From NCBI GenBank assembly GCA_910588505.1, contig CAJUPQ010000064.1, positions 1-20,951 on the forward strand: 20,951 bases of DNA, written 5' to 3'. Each line of letters begins with the position of its first letter. Within the stretch, counting starts at the first letter, position 1. The position numbers and the translations under genes are program-made. Under the pieces are notes generated by a model. That model was given only the letters and a program-made list of their open reading frames with translations, was not told where the DNA came from and did no database searches. Source of the DNA: an uncultured Hungatella sp. Its GTDB lineage: Bacteria > Bacillota > Clostridia > Lachnospirales > Lachnospiraceae. Positions 7,039 to 15,107 of this stretch are shown here, in pieces.

Positions 7039-8040
7039 TTAAAAATTTGTTGTTTGTTTTTGTATAAATTCGGCGGCAATGACGGTCTTTGCCGGGACGC
7101 TGCCGCCGTCGAACACGCGCATAAGAGTTTCCACTGTGGTGGTGCAGAGCTGTTCCACCTTGGTGTCGATGGAAGAGATCTCCGGGTTGGTGCAGTAGGA
7201 GAGGAGCGAGTTATTGTATCCGATGACAGCCAGCTCATCTGGGATCCGGATCTTTTTTTCGCTGGCGTATTTGACGGCGCCTACGGCAAGGGAGTCGTCG
7301 CTTGTCATTACCGCGTCAAATTCCAGACCGATGCCAAAGAGCTTATTCATAAGCTTTTTGGATTGGTGAAGGTCTTTGGGACACTGGTGAATGTATTCTC
7401 TGCGGACCGGGATATTGTGGTCAGTCAGAGCGTTCTTGTATCCCTCCACCTTGTTAAGGCCGCTGTAGGAGTGGCTGGTGTAGAGATACAGGATGTTCCT
7501 TTTGCCGGAGGCGATAAGCCGGGAGACGGCGTCGTACATGGCCTGGTAGTCATTGCACACGGTGCTGTAGATGCCGGGGAAATCCAGATAGCCGTTGACC
7601 AGCATGACGGGGATCTCTTTGGCGGCTTCTATGAGATAGTCGTTATTCTTGTCGATCAGCTCCACAAATTTAGATCCTGCCAGGATCACGGCGTCCACCC
7701 GCTTGGAGAGCAGAAGCTCAAAGTAGATCCGCTTGTTCTCCAGGGAGGTGCCGGTGCAGCACAGAAGGGAGTCGTACCCGTGGCTGCGAAGCTGCCGCTC
7801 TAAATGATAGATGGCGTTTGCCAGATAGGGGTCGGAGGAGTCGGAACACATGATGCCTATGGTCTTCATGGTGCCAAGGCCCAGGCCCCGGGCAAATACA
7901 TTGGGCGTGTAGCCTGACTCCGCCATGACAGTCAGAACTTTGGTCCGGGTCTTTTCGCTGACATTGGGATTGCCGTTTAAGACGCGGGATACGGTGGCTA
8001 TGGAGACACCCGCCCGTTTGGAAACATCGTAAATATTCAA
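7039..8040 (-). CDS. LacI-family transcriptional regulator of hexuronate genes
   Basis: A 333-residue repressor with an N-terminal LacI helix-turn-helix and hinge (MNIYDVSKRAGVSIATVSRVLNGNPNVSE, residues 1-29, shown here in pieces of the family pattern) and a periplasmic-binding-protein-like effector domain (about 60-333). The start codon is TTG (8040-8038), 7 bases after GAGGAG (8053-8048). It places the protein start exactly at the conserved family N-terminus. Its partner gene is uxaC, directly downstream. Perfect TGTAAGCGCTTACA palindromes in its own promoter and in the uxaA promoter are the obvious operators. A hexuronate or an intermediate is the likely inducer (inference). It would fill the role of ExuR/UxuR, which in enterobacteria belong to the GntR family. 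Confidence 0.92.
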   Translation of the reverse strand: MNIYDVSKRAGVSIATVSRVLNGNPNVSEKTRTKVLTVMAESGYTPNVFARGLGLGTMKTIGIMCSDSSDPYLANAIYHLERQLRSHGYDSLLCCTGTSLENKRIYFELLLSKRVDAVILAGSKFVELIDKNNDYLIEAAKEIPVMLVNGYLDFPGIYSTVCNDYQAMYDAVSRLIASGKRNILYLYTSHSYSGLNKVEGYKNALTDHNIPVRREYIHQCPKDLHQSKKLMNKLFGIGLEFDAVMTSDDSLAVGAVKYASEKKIRIPDELAVIGYNNSLLSYCTNPEISSIDTKVEQLCTTTVETLMRVFDGGSVPAKTVIAAEFIQKQTTNF

Positions 8041-8061
8041 GTGATCACTCCTCTGTGGTTC

Positions 8062-8114
8062 TGTAAGCGCTTACAACCTTATCCTATTATAGCTATATTG
8101 TGAGAAAAATGCAA
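8062..8114 (-). promoter_or_regulatory. lacI-uxaC promoter with LacI-type operator
   Basis: On the minus strand: TTGCAT (8114-8109), a 17-base spacer, TATAAT (8091-8086), then the perfect 14-bp palindrome TGTAAGCGCTTACA (8075-8062). The operator lies just past the expected start site, so a bound repressor would block initiation. The same palindrome is in the uxaA promoter at 12216-12231. Confidence 0.85.
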
Positions 8115-8345
8115 GGGTTAAGGAGATGATTTTTCATCATTTTCTCTGTCCTCTTGTAACCGAAAATCTTGTTGCCGGATGCGCGCTGCGTTATGGAGGC
8201 GACTTGGATTAAATAGGAATGTTGATAGTGTATGCTGATCACAGTAAAGGCAGGCGCCAGCACAGATAGGGATTGAGGGGGGAACAAAAAAATAGGGCGG
8301 CAAAAATTTTGGATTTCTTGTGTAAAGTGGGAAAATAATTAAATT
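8115..8345. other. Intergenic stretch without a recognisable gene
   Basis: Between the lacI promoter and the palindromic element I see no supported reading frame, RNA or terminator. Short open frames on the minus strand have no ribosome site and no family resemblance. Confidence 0.5.
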
Positions 8346-8916
8346 GGTGTATTGTTGAGTGAGTAAAGAGGGCGAGGGGTGTCGTGGAGCCAGGGAGGAA
8401 AGGGAGGCTGTGTGCCGTTCGGGTTCAGATATGCCAAACATTCCGATGAGCCCTTAAAGCGGGAACCAGTCGGGTATCAGCCCTCCTGTTTCCCTGGTCT
8501 CATCTCCATGGCATAAATTCACCCGCCCGGCACACAGCCTCCCTTCCCTCCCTGGCAAAACCAGAATTCGCTGGCCAAGGTTTGCTCATTTAAGGTGGTT
8601 TCGGCAGGGTTGCGGTTTCGACTCTGTGGCGGAAAGATAGCTGTTTTATCAGCAATGAGGTTTGCGCATCATATGTATCGGAGCAGATCCCGCCTGTTAT
8701 ATTTAGGGGGGCCAGCCGAAAAGTACGTTGTCAGAGTCTGCAAATGCCATAACCATAAAAAGTAGCTATTTTTTCACCGCAAAGTTGCGACAGCGTCCCC
8801 TATCGGAACCACCTGAAGTGAGCAACTCTTGGCCAGCGAATCCTGTTTTTGCCATCCTTCCCTTCTCTGACTGGCATCACGACTATCCTCGCCCCATGCT
8901 CACTCAATTATACACC
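8346..8916. repeat. 571-bp palindromic element with terminal inverted repeats (long copy)
   Basis: The left end GGTGTATTGTTGAGTGAG (8346-8363) is inverted at the right end (8899-8916, complement GGTGTATAATTGAGTGAG). Arms 8346-8388 and about 8874-8916 pair imperfectly. Inside, 8389-8416 is complementary to 8529-8556 at 27 of 28 positions. Then 8554-8612 pairs closely with about 8794-8853. Single-stranded DNA or RNA would fold into an outer stem with two long inner stems. There is no coding frame, so it looks like a non-autonomous, MITE-like repeat. A 28-bp block (8854-8881, minus strand) is identical to 20864-20891 in the short copy. Confidence 0.8.
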
Positions 8917-9073
8917 TAATATGACGAACTTAGAACTCCGGTTTATCGGGGTTAATTTCAGGAGTGCCCTATTCATTCTGACTGGTTATTGAGCTATCTG
9001 CTCGAAGATAATATCCTGACTTTGATTGATCCTGGCATTCACTTTGATTTGTTTTGATGTTAAAATTGTAAGA

Positions 9074-9102
9074 AAAAAGCAAGAACTATCCTCTTGCTTT
9101 TT
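9074..9102. terminator. Hairpin terminator, symmetrical
   Basis: An 11-bp perfect stem (AAAAAGCAAGA, 9074-9084, with TCTTGCTTTTT, 9092-9102) encloses a 7-base loop. A-runs on one side and T-runs on the other allow termination in both directions. No gene was recognised just upstream; it may insulate the flotillin gene from the repeat region. Confidence 0.65.
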
Positions 9103-9170
9103 CAAAACGTCTGTCATAAACTTTAAGTAGTCGCAAATTGTCATATTTTGTATTTTTAAGGAGGAAGAGT

Positions 9171-10736
9171 ATGATCGATTATTTAATACCATGGATTGCT
9201 CCGGCTGCTGCTGCGGTGATTGTGATCTTGATCATAGCCTGCGGCTATGTGAAGGCCCCGCCGGACCAGGCCTACATCATCTCGGGTCTGAAGAAGGAGA
9301 GCAAGGTGCTCATAGGGCGGGCAGGCATCCGGATACCGTTTCTGGAGAGGATGGATAAGCTGTATCTGGGGCAGATGACTGTGGATATCAAGACCGAGCA
9401 GTCGGTCCCCACCAATGACTTTATTAATGTAAACGTGGACGCGGTGGCCAAGGTGCGTATCTCCCTAAGCAGCGAAGGGATCAAGCTGGCGTCCAAGAAC
9501 TTTTTGAACAAGCAGCCAGCAGATATCACCAGGGATCTGCAGGATTCTCTCCAGGGCAACATGCGGGAGATCATCGGAACCCTGTCTCTCAAGGAGATCA
9601 ACACGGACCGGGATTCCTTCTCCGACCAGGTGATGTCCAAGGCTTCCAAAGATATGGATAAGCTGGGGATCGAGATCCTCTCCTGCAATATCCAGAACGT
9701 GACAGACGAGAACGGCCTTATCAAGGATCTGGGCGCCGACAACACGTCCAAGATCAAGAAGGATGCAGCCATTGCCAAGGCCCAGGCGGACCGGGATATT
9801 GCCATCGCCCAGGCGGAGGCTGACAAGGCGTCCAACGACGCCAGAGTCCTGGCCCAGACAGAGATCGCCCAGAAGAACAATGAGCTGGCCATCCGAAAGG
9901 CTGAGCTGCAGAAGGAGTCTGACACCAAGAAGGCAGAAGCGGACGCTGCCTATGAGATCCAGCGGCAGGAGCAGGAGAAGACCATTCAGACCGCCACGGT
10001 CAACGCCCAGATCGCAAAGGCTGAGAGGGAGGCAGAACTTCGGAAGCAGGAAGTTGCCATCCAGCAGCAGGCTCTGGAGGCGGAGATTAACAAGAAGGCC
10101 GACGCGGACCGCTATGCTGTGGAGCAGAAGGCGGCTGCGGAACTGGCCAAGAGGCAGAGGGAGGCAGAAGCCAGAAAGTACGAGATGGAGATGGAGGCAG
10201 AGGCCTTAAAAGCCCAGGCAGAGAAGGAAGCAGAAGCCCTAAAAGCCAAGGCGGAGGCTTCCCGGTACGCGGCGGAGCAGGAGGCGGCAGGAGTAAGAGC
10301 CAGAAGCGAGGCCGAGGCAGCCGGCATTCAGGCCAAAGGTACGGCGGAGGCGGCCACCATCCAGGCAAAGCTTTTGGCGGAGGCGGAAGGTATGGAGAAG
10401 AAGGCGGAAGCCTACGCCAAGTACAATAACGCGGCAGTCATTGAGATGATGGTGAATATCATGCCCCAGATGGCGGCGGAGATCGCCAAGCCTCTGTCTG
10501 CCATTGACAAGGTGAACATCTACGGCGGCGGGGAAGGGGCAGGCGGCGTCAGTCAGGTGTCCGGCAGCGGCGCCACGGTGATGCAGCAGGTGTTTGACAC
10601 CATGTCCGAGGCCACAGGCGTGGATTTTCGGGAGATCCTAAAGGCCCAGACCTTTGACGCCAAGGTCACCAGAAACATCAATGTGACAGGGATCGAGAGG
10701 AAAGGGCAGGATGTGACAGGGGAAGACGGCGTGTGA
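9171..10736 (+). CDS. Flotillin-like SPFH-domain membrane protein (FloT/YuaG type)
   Basis: Flotillins are membrane-anchored scaffold proteins that organise lipid microdomains. The 521-residue protein starts with one hydrophobic segment (about 4-24, IPWIAPAAAAVIVILIIACG). An SPFH/band-7 domain follows (about 28-190; KAPPDQAYIISGL, SVPTNDFINVNVDAVAKVRI). Next is a long Ala/Glu/Lys/Gln-rich coiled coil (about 195-430) with the EAEA/KAEA repeats typical of flotillins, and a Gly-rich then helical tail. The start at 9171 is preferred over an in-frame ATG at 9138 because AAGGAGG lies at 9158-9164. No NfeD-like gene, a frequent partner, adjoins it. Long minus-strand open frames inside it are by-products of the biased composition. 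Confidence 0.92.
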   Translation: MIDYLIPWIAPAAAAVIVILIIACGYVKAPPDQAYIISGLKKESKVLIGRAGIRIPFLERMDKLYLGQMTVDIKTEQSVPTNDFINVNVDAVAKVRISLSSEGIKLASKNFLNKQPADITRDLQDSLQGNMREIIGTLSLKEINTDRDSFSDQVMSKASKDMDKLGIEILSCNIQNVTDENGLIKDLGADNTSKIKKDAAIAKAQADRDIAIAQAEADKASNDARVLAQTEIAQKNNELAIRKAELQKESDTKKAEADAAYEIQRQEQEKTIQTATVNAQIAKAEREAELRKQEVAIQQQALEAEINKKADADRYAVEQKAAAELAKRQREAEARKYEMEMEAEALKAQAEKEAEALKAKAEASRYAAEQEAAGVRARSEAEAAGIQAKGTAEAATIQAKLLAEAEGMEKKAEAYAKYNNAAVIEMMVNIMPQMAAEIAKPLSAIDKVNIYGGGEGAGGVSQVSGSGATVMQQVFDTMSEATGVDFREILKAQTFDAKVTRNINVTGIERKGQDVTGEDGV

Positions 10737-10873
10737 TAGAGTAGTGGCTGTTTACAGACAATAAGTTAATGACATTGGTTCATGGAGAGCTGAATTGGTG
10801 TATTAATTACAGAGAGCCACCTCATGAATCGTAACACAGAGTGGAAATTTATGAAAATTTACCAAATATATGC

Positions 10874-10902
10874 TTTCCTATTTGTGATTTATAGGATATA
10901 AT
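10874..10902 (+). promoter_or_regulatory. Probable promoter of the DUF871 gene
   Basis: TATAAT (10897-10902) lies 40 bases ahead of the start codon, with a weak -35 (TTTCCT, 10874-10879) at 17-base spacing. The surrounding 10737-10940 gap is AT-rich and otherwise empty apart from an imperfect TTCATG...CATGAA inverted repeat near 10779-10828. Confidence 0.5.
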
Positions 10903-10942
10903 ATGATCACAGGTACAGAAAAATAATTTACGAGGTGAGCGT

Positions 10943-12040
10943 ATGCACAAATTAGGAATTTCCGTATACCCGGAGCACTCCACACCGGAGAAGGATCATG
11001 AGTACATGAAGCTGGCAGCAAAGTATGGGTTCAGCCGTATCTTTACCTGTCTGCTGTCTGTGAACAAGCCAAAGGAGGAGATTATCAGCGAATTTTCCGA
11101 TTTTGTGGGAAAGGCCCATGAGCTGGGATTTGTGGTGGCCGCGGACACCAATCCCAATGTGTTCAAGCACCTGGGAGCCACCCCTTATGATATGTCGGTG
11201 TTTGCGGATATCGGGCTGGATATCATCCGTCTGGACGGCAACTTCGGCGATCTGGAGGACCGTCTCATCACCCGCAACCCTCAGGGCATCAAGATCGAGT
11301 TTAACGCCAGCAACGACATCAGCGTGGACCATTTGATCCGCCACGGGGCGGACCCCAGGAACATCCTTGTGTGCCATAATTTCTATCCGGAGAAGTACAC
11401 CGGGCTCAGCCGGGAGGTGTTTGCCGGGTTTAACCGCAAGTGGAAGGGGCTTGGACTTCACACGGCTGCCTTTGTGTCCAGCAACAACAAGGACACCTAC
11501 GGCCCATGGCCGGTGTACAGCGGCCTCTGCACCATGGAGATCGACAGAGGGCTGCCCATTGAGCTGCAGACCCGCCATATCCTGGCTACGGAGGAGATCG
11601 ACGACATCCTGATCGGCAACGCCTACGCCTCCGAGGAGGAACTTAAGGCCATGTCAGAGGTGGATATGACCAAAACCAATATCACGGTCAAGGTTGTGGA
11701 AGGCCTGTGCGAGGCGGAGATAAAGGTGCTCAAAGAGTACCACCACGCGGGACGGACCGATGCGTCGGAGTTTTTGATCCGCTCCAGCATGCCGAGGCTT
11801 GACTGCAAGAACGCGTCCATTCCTCACAGGGACTGCGGGCAGGACTTGTTCCACAGAGGCGACGTTGTGGTGGTCAACGACAACCTGGGCCATTACAGAG
11901 GCGAGGTGGAAGTGATCTTAAAGGACATCCCCAACGACGGGGAGAGAAACCTGGTGGGACGGATTCCCAAGGAGGAGATGATGATCCTGGATCTCATGGA
12001 GGCCAACCCGGATCATTTCTGGGATTTCTTGATCCGGTAA
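10943..12040 (+). CDS. DUF871 / MupG-like TIM-barrel protein (possible 6-phospho-N-acetylmuramidase)
   Basis: The 365-residue protein matches the DUF871 family: a TIM-barrel N-terminal part (about 1-235; LGISVYPEHS, ADTNPNVFKHLG, IRLDGNFG, IEFNASND, CHNFYPEKYTGLS) and a C-terminal beta domain (about 250-365; HRGDVVVVNDNLGHYRGEVEV, NLVGRIP). Staphylococcal MupG of this family hydrolyses MurNAc-6-phosphate-linked disaccharides during cell-wall recycling; other members have unknown substrates. The start at 10943 has a GAGGTGA ribosome site. It has its own promoter-like box and terminator, so it looks monocistronic. No murQ or PTS partner adjoins it, so the exact substrate is uncertain. Confidence 0.85.
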   Translation: MHKLGISVYPEHSTPEKDHEYMKLAAKYGFSRIFTCLLSVNKPKEEIISEFSDFVGKAHELGFVVAADTNPNVFKHLGATPYDMSVFADIGLDIIRLDGNFGDLEDRLITRNPQGIKIEFNASNDISVDHLIRHGADPRNILVCHNFYPEKYTGLSREVFAGFNRKWKGLGLHTAAFVSSNNKDTYGPWPVYSGLCTMEIDRGLPIELQTRHILATEEIDDILIGNAYASEEELKAMSEVDMTKTNITVKVVEGLCEAEIKVLKEYHHAGRTDASEFLIRSSMPRLDCKNASIPHRDCGQDLFHRGDVVVVNDNLGHYRGEVEVILKDIPNDGERNLVGRIPKEEMMILDLMEANPDHFWDFLIR

Positions 12041-12062
12041 AAAAATTAAGAGATACTGTGGG

Positions 12063-12097
12063 AAGAGAGCCTGGGGAACCGGGTTCTCTTTCTTTTT
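12063..12097 (+). terminator. Rho-independent terminator after the DUF871 gene
   Basis: AAGAGAGCCTGG (12063-12074) pairs over 12 bp, two of them G-U, with CCGGGTTCTCTT (12079-12090) around a GGAA loop. TCTTTTTT follows. Confidence 0.88.
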
Positions 12098-12184
12098 TGG
12101 TATGAGAAAATGTCACAGATATAGGCTTTTTTTCTGTATAATCTGCTAATTTTTCTCTGACAGCAAAATCTTTCCATTTTTTTG

Positions 12185-12231
12185 TTGACTTTGACCATGG
12201 GATTTTGTAAAATGATTGTAAGCGCTTACAA
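12185..12231 (+). promoter_or_regulatory. uxaA promoter with LacI-type operator
   Basis: TTGACT (12185-12190), a 17-base spacer and TAAAAT (12208-12213) are followed by the perfect 16-bp palindrome TTGTAAGCGCTTACAA (12216-12231) over the expected start site. The core and placement match the lacI-uxaC promoter, linking uxaA to the same repressor. The palindrome also resembles a CcpA catabolite-response site, so double control is possible. Confidence 0.85.
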
Positions 12232-12248
12232 TTCGCGCGACAGCATGA

Positions 12249-12296
12249 AAAACGCCCTGTTTTGCCATACTAACAAGGACGGAAGGCGTTTTGTCG
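12249..12296 (+). promoter_or_regulatory. Leader hairpin in the uxaA 5' untranslated region
   Basis: AAAACGCC (12249-12256) pairs with GGCGTTTT (12285-12292), and the pairing ends in a short U-run. This could be a weak attenuator in the roughly 130-base leader. No riboswitch family was recognised. Confidence 0.35.
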
Positions 12297-12352
12297 GATC
12301 AGCAGATCTGTAAGCAAAAACCAGATAAAATTTAATCAAGGAGAGGGAAGCC

Positions 12353-13834
12353 ATGCAGGATATCATCAAGATCAACCAGGAGGACAACGTCGCCGTTGCC
12401 CTGCGCCCCATAGCCAAGGGGGAGACTCTTACTGTGGGGGATGTTTCCGTTACGGTTTTGGAGGAGATCCCTCAGGGCCATAAGGTAGCCCTGAGACCGG
12501 TGAAAGCCGGAGAGAAAGTGGTAAAGTACGGATTTTGCATCGGATTTGCCAAGGAGGATATTGAGGCCGGAGGGTGGGTACATGTCCACAATTTGAAAAC
12601 AGCTCTTGGGGATCTGCTTACTTATGAGTATGAGCCCGTGGGCGGGACTTTGGAGGAAGGACAGCGGGCTACATTTCAGGGCTTTCGCCGCACCGACGGC
12701 CGGGCAGGGGTGCGCAACGAGATTTGGATCATCCCTACGGTGGGATGTGTGAATTCCATTGCCAAGGCTTTAGAGAAGGACGCCCAGAGACTGATCGGGG
12801 GGAGTCTGGAGGAGGTGGTGGCGTTTCCTCATCCCTACGGCTGTTCCCAGATGGGGGATGACCAGGAGCACACCAGGACTGTGCTGGCGGACATGATCCA
12901 CCACCCCAATGCAGGCGGTGTTCTGGTTCTGGGGCTGGGCTGCGAGAACAGCAATATCTCTGTGCTGAAAGAGTACATCGGGGAGTATGACGAGCAGAGG
13001 GTGAGATTCCTCCAGTGCCAGGACGTGGAGGACGAGCATGAGGCTGCCATGGAGATCCTGGAGGAGCTGGCCGTCTACGCCAAGGGATTTGTCAGGGAGC
13101 CCATCGACGCAGGTGAGCTTATCATCGGCATGAAGTGCGGCGGGTCCGACGGGTTGTCCGGCATCACAGCCAACCCTACGGTGGGGGCGTTTTCCGACCT
13201 GCTGATCTCAAAAGGCGGGACCACCATTCTGACGGAGGTGCCGGAGATGTTCGGGGCGGAGACGATTCTCATGAACCGGTGCGAGAACCGGGAGCTGTTT
13301 GACAAGACCGTGGATCTGATCAATGATTTCAAGAATTATTTTACCAGCCACAACCAGACCATCTACGAGAACCCGTCTCCGGGCAACAAAAAGGGCGGTA
13401 TCTCCACGTTGGAGGATAAGTCTTTAGGGTGTACCCAGAAGTCCGGCAGCGCGCCGGTGAAGGGGGTTCTGGCTTACGGGGAGCCGGTGAAGGCAAAGGG
13501 CCTTAACCTTTTAAGCGCTCCGGGCAACGACCTGGTGGCCTCCACGGCCCTGGCGGTTTCCGGGGCTCAGATCGTGTTGTTCACCACAGGGAGAGGGACT
13601 CCCTTCGCGTCCCCGGTGCCTACGGTGAAGATCTCCAGCAACTCTGCCCTGGCAGGCAAAAAGAACAACTGGATCGATTTTAACGCGGGGCGCATGGTGG
13701 AGGACAAGTCCAAGGAGGAGCTGGCAAAGGAATTGTTTGACTATGTGTTGGAGGTTGCTTCCGGGAGAAAGGTGAAGGCGGAGGAGGCCGGATTCCACGA
13801 TATGGCCATCTTTAAACAGGGCGTGACACTGTGA
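12353..13834 (+). CDS. uxaA: Altronate dehydratase
   Basis: UxaA dehydrates D-altronate to 2-keto-3-deoxy-D-gluconate, the third step of galacturonate breakdown. The 493-residue product is full length. An N-terminal SAF-like domain (about 5-90; IKINQEDNVAVALRPIAKGE) is followed by the dehydratase body (about 105-490). Landmarks are RTDGRAGVRNEIWIIPTVGC, HPYGCSQMGDD, LGLGCENSN, GMKCGGSDGLSGITANP, SPGNKKGGISTLEDKSLGC and the Cys residues within them, probably metal ligands. Start: GGAGAGGGAAGCC precedes the ATG. Its only local partner in the altronate route is uxaC; the reductase that makes altronate is not in the window. Regulation by the LacI protein is inferred from the palindrome at 12216-12231. 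Confidence 0.94.
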   Translation: MQDIIKINQEDNVAVALRPIAKGETLTVGDVSVTVLEEIPQGHKVALRPVKAGEKVVKYGFCIGFAKEDIEAGGWVHVHNLKTALGDLLTYEYEPVGGTLEEGQRATFQGFRRTDGRAGVRNEIWIIPTVGCVNSIAKALEKDAQRLIGGSLEEVVAFPHPYGCSQMGDDQEHTRTVLADMIHHPNAGGVLVLGLGCENSNISVLKEYIGEYDEQRVRFLQCQDVEDEHEAAMEILEELAVYAKGFVREPIDAGELIIGMKCGGSDGLSGITANPTVGAFSDLLISKGGTTILTEVPEMFGAETILMNRCENRELFDKTVDLINDFKNYFTSHNQTIYENPSPGNKKGGISTLEDKSLGCTQKSGSAPVKGVLAYGEPVKAKGLNLLSAPGNDLVASTALAVSGAQIVLFTTGRGTPFASPVPTVKISSNSALAGKKNNWIDFNAGRMVEDKSKEELAKELFDYVLEVASGRKVKAEEAGFHDMAIFKQGVTL

Positions 13835-13942
13835 CGGCGGCGTCCGGCAGGGCGCGCTTTTAGGGCATATGAGGCAGGGGTGACAGGCTATGGTTTTTAT
13901 CGGGCCAGGGATAAGCTTAAGTTAACGATATAAGCTGCCTGG

Positions 13943-14141
13943 TTAGTACATCGCAGCATTAATTCACGAGTAACTAGTACATCATTGCATTAATTCCTAA
14001 GCAATAGTACTCGCTCTCTACGCCAGGAACACGTCTGCGAAGCTAGACGTAGGCACCACTATGCCGTCGCTTCGCAGACGCACGGATGACACGAATATCA
14101 AGCACTATTTACTCGCAAATTAGTGCAGTGATGTACGAGTA
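13943..14141. repeat. Nested palindromic repeat element upstream of the iclR-type gene
   Basis: Two direct copies of a roughly 31-base unit (TAGTACATC...GCATTAATTC) begin at 13944 and 13975, with a third partial start (TAGTAC) at 14005. An inverted copy of the unit lies at about 14104-14141. At the centre CGTCTGCGAAGC (14032-14043) pairs perfectly with GCTTCGCAGACG (14069-14080). There is no coding frame. It fills most of the 400-base gap between uxaA and the IclR gene. Confidence 0.7.
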
Positions 14142-14241
14142 CAACCTCGCTTAATTTCCACTTGTGAAAGTCTCCGCAAAAGAGTTATACTTAAGGTATA
14201 TTCCCGGGCAAGAGCGCGGGAGATTTTGGGAGGGATAATCT

Positions 14242-15015
14242 ATGAAGTTAAATCGAACGACACAGCGGACCGTAGAGATACTGAAACTGATTTCCCGAAA
14301 CCCGGAGGGGATCACCCTGGATGAGATCTGCGCCCGGCTGGATCTTCCCAAGACCAGTGCCTACGATATTGTCACCACCCTTGTGGAGATGGGCATGGCC
14401 AATGTGAAGAAAGGGGCAAAGCAGATCTACACCATCGGCCTGGCGGCTTATAGGATCGGGATCAATTACACCAACAACCTGGATTTTCTGGGGATCATCG
14501 AGCCGGAGCTGAAAGCGTTTTCCAGGTCTGTGGGAAAGACCGTGTTCTTTGGAGTGCGGTCGGACCATGACGTGGTGTATATCTGCAAGTTTGAGCCGGA
14601 GAATCCCATCATCACCACAGCCACTGTTGGGACCAAAAATCCCATGTACTGCACGTCCCTGGGAAAGGCCATTTTGGCTTACATGGACGAGGAGACCAGA
14701 GGTCAGATCATGGGGCGGATAAAATTTCGCCAAAAGACGGAGAATACCATCATGAGCAGGGAGGCTCTGGAGGCGGAGCTTGAAAAGGTGAGAAGCCAGG
14801 GGTATGCCCTGGACGCCAGGGAGATGGAGGACCATATGGAGTGCGCCGGGGCCGCAGTGTTCGGCCCTGACGGCAGCGTTATGGGGGCCATCAGTGTGTC
14901 CAGCCTGTACAAGCAGGAGGAGGATTACGACGCCTTGGGGCAGGTGGTGGCAAAGAAGGCAGAGGAAGTGTCCCGATTACTGGGTTTTTTGGGAAAAAAT
15001 AGGGAAAGTTATTGA
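14242..15015 (+). CDS. IclR-family transcriptional regulator (KdgR-like)
   Basis: A 257-residue regulator with an N-terminal winged helix-turn-helix (about 5-65; RTTQRTVEILKLISRNPEGI, then LDEICARLDLPKTSAYDIVTTL) and a C-terminal IclR effector domain (about 75-250; GKTVFFGVRSDHDVVYICKF, YCTSLGKAILAYM, EDHMECAGAAVFGPDG). GGGAGGG (14228-14234) precedes the start. IclR-family KdgR proteins sense 2-keto-3-deoxygluconate or its phosphate. The position directly ahead of kdgA and kdgK suggests that role here (inference). Its stop codon overlaps the -35 box of the kdgA promoter. Confidence 0.9.
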   Translation: MKLNRTTQRTVEILKLISRNPEGITLDEICARLDLPKTSAYDIVTTLVEMGMANVKKGAKQIYTIGLAAYRIGINYTNNLDFLGIIEPELKAFSRSVGKTVFFGVRSDHDVVYICKFEPENPIITTATVGTKNPMYCTSLGKAILAYMDEETRGQIMGRIKFRQKTENTIMSREALEAELEKVRSQGYALDAREMEDHMECAGAAVFGPDGSVMGAISVSSLYKQEEDYDALGQVVAKKAEEVSRLLGFLGKNRESY

Positions 15016-15045
15016 CAAATCAGCTAGAAACGGTTAATATTCTAG
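15012..15045 (+). promoter_or_regulatory. kdgA-kdgK promoter with candidate IclR operator
   Basis: TTGACA (15012-15017), a 17-base spacer and TAATAT (15035-15040) form a near-consensus sigma-A promoter, starting inside the last codons of the IclR gene. The inverted repeat CTAGAA-N10-TTCTAG (15024-15045) covers spacer and -10, a repressing position. No LacI-type palindrome is present, so the lower pathway seems separately controlled. Confidence 0.7.
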
Positions 15046-15107
15046 TATAAGAATCGTGTTTGCGAAAGATGATCGCATATACGAATTATAAAGAAGGAGA
15101 GAACGCC

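Noticed and set aside
7020..7238. Upstream extension of uxaC
   Set aside because: It overlaps the lacI coding sequence, has no family resemblance, and the ATG at 7019 has a perfect ribosome site.
8986..9192. 68-codon minus-strand frame next to the flotillin gene
   Set aside because: It runs through the strong terminator hairpin at 9074-9102 and across the flotillin start, with no family match.
9272..9928. Long minus-strand open frame (218 codons) inside the flotillin gene
   Set aside because: A by-product of the biased codon composition of the coiled-coil region; no ribosome site or family resemblance.
10793..10803. AATTGGTGTAT, the same 11 bases as the edge of the palindromic element
   Set aside because: The match does not continue into the rest of the terminus and has no partner arm, so chance or a tiny relic cannot be told apart.
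13943..14010. Direct repeats of about 31 bases as a possible CRISPR array
   Set aside because: Only two imperfect units and a partial third, with no unique spacers between them and an inverted copy nearby; no cas gene in the window.
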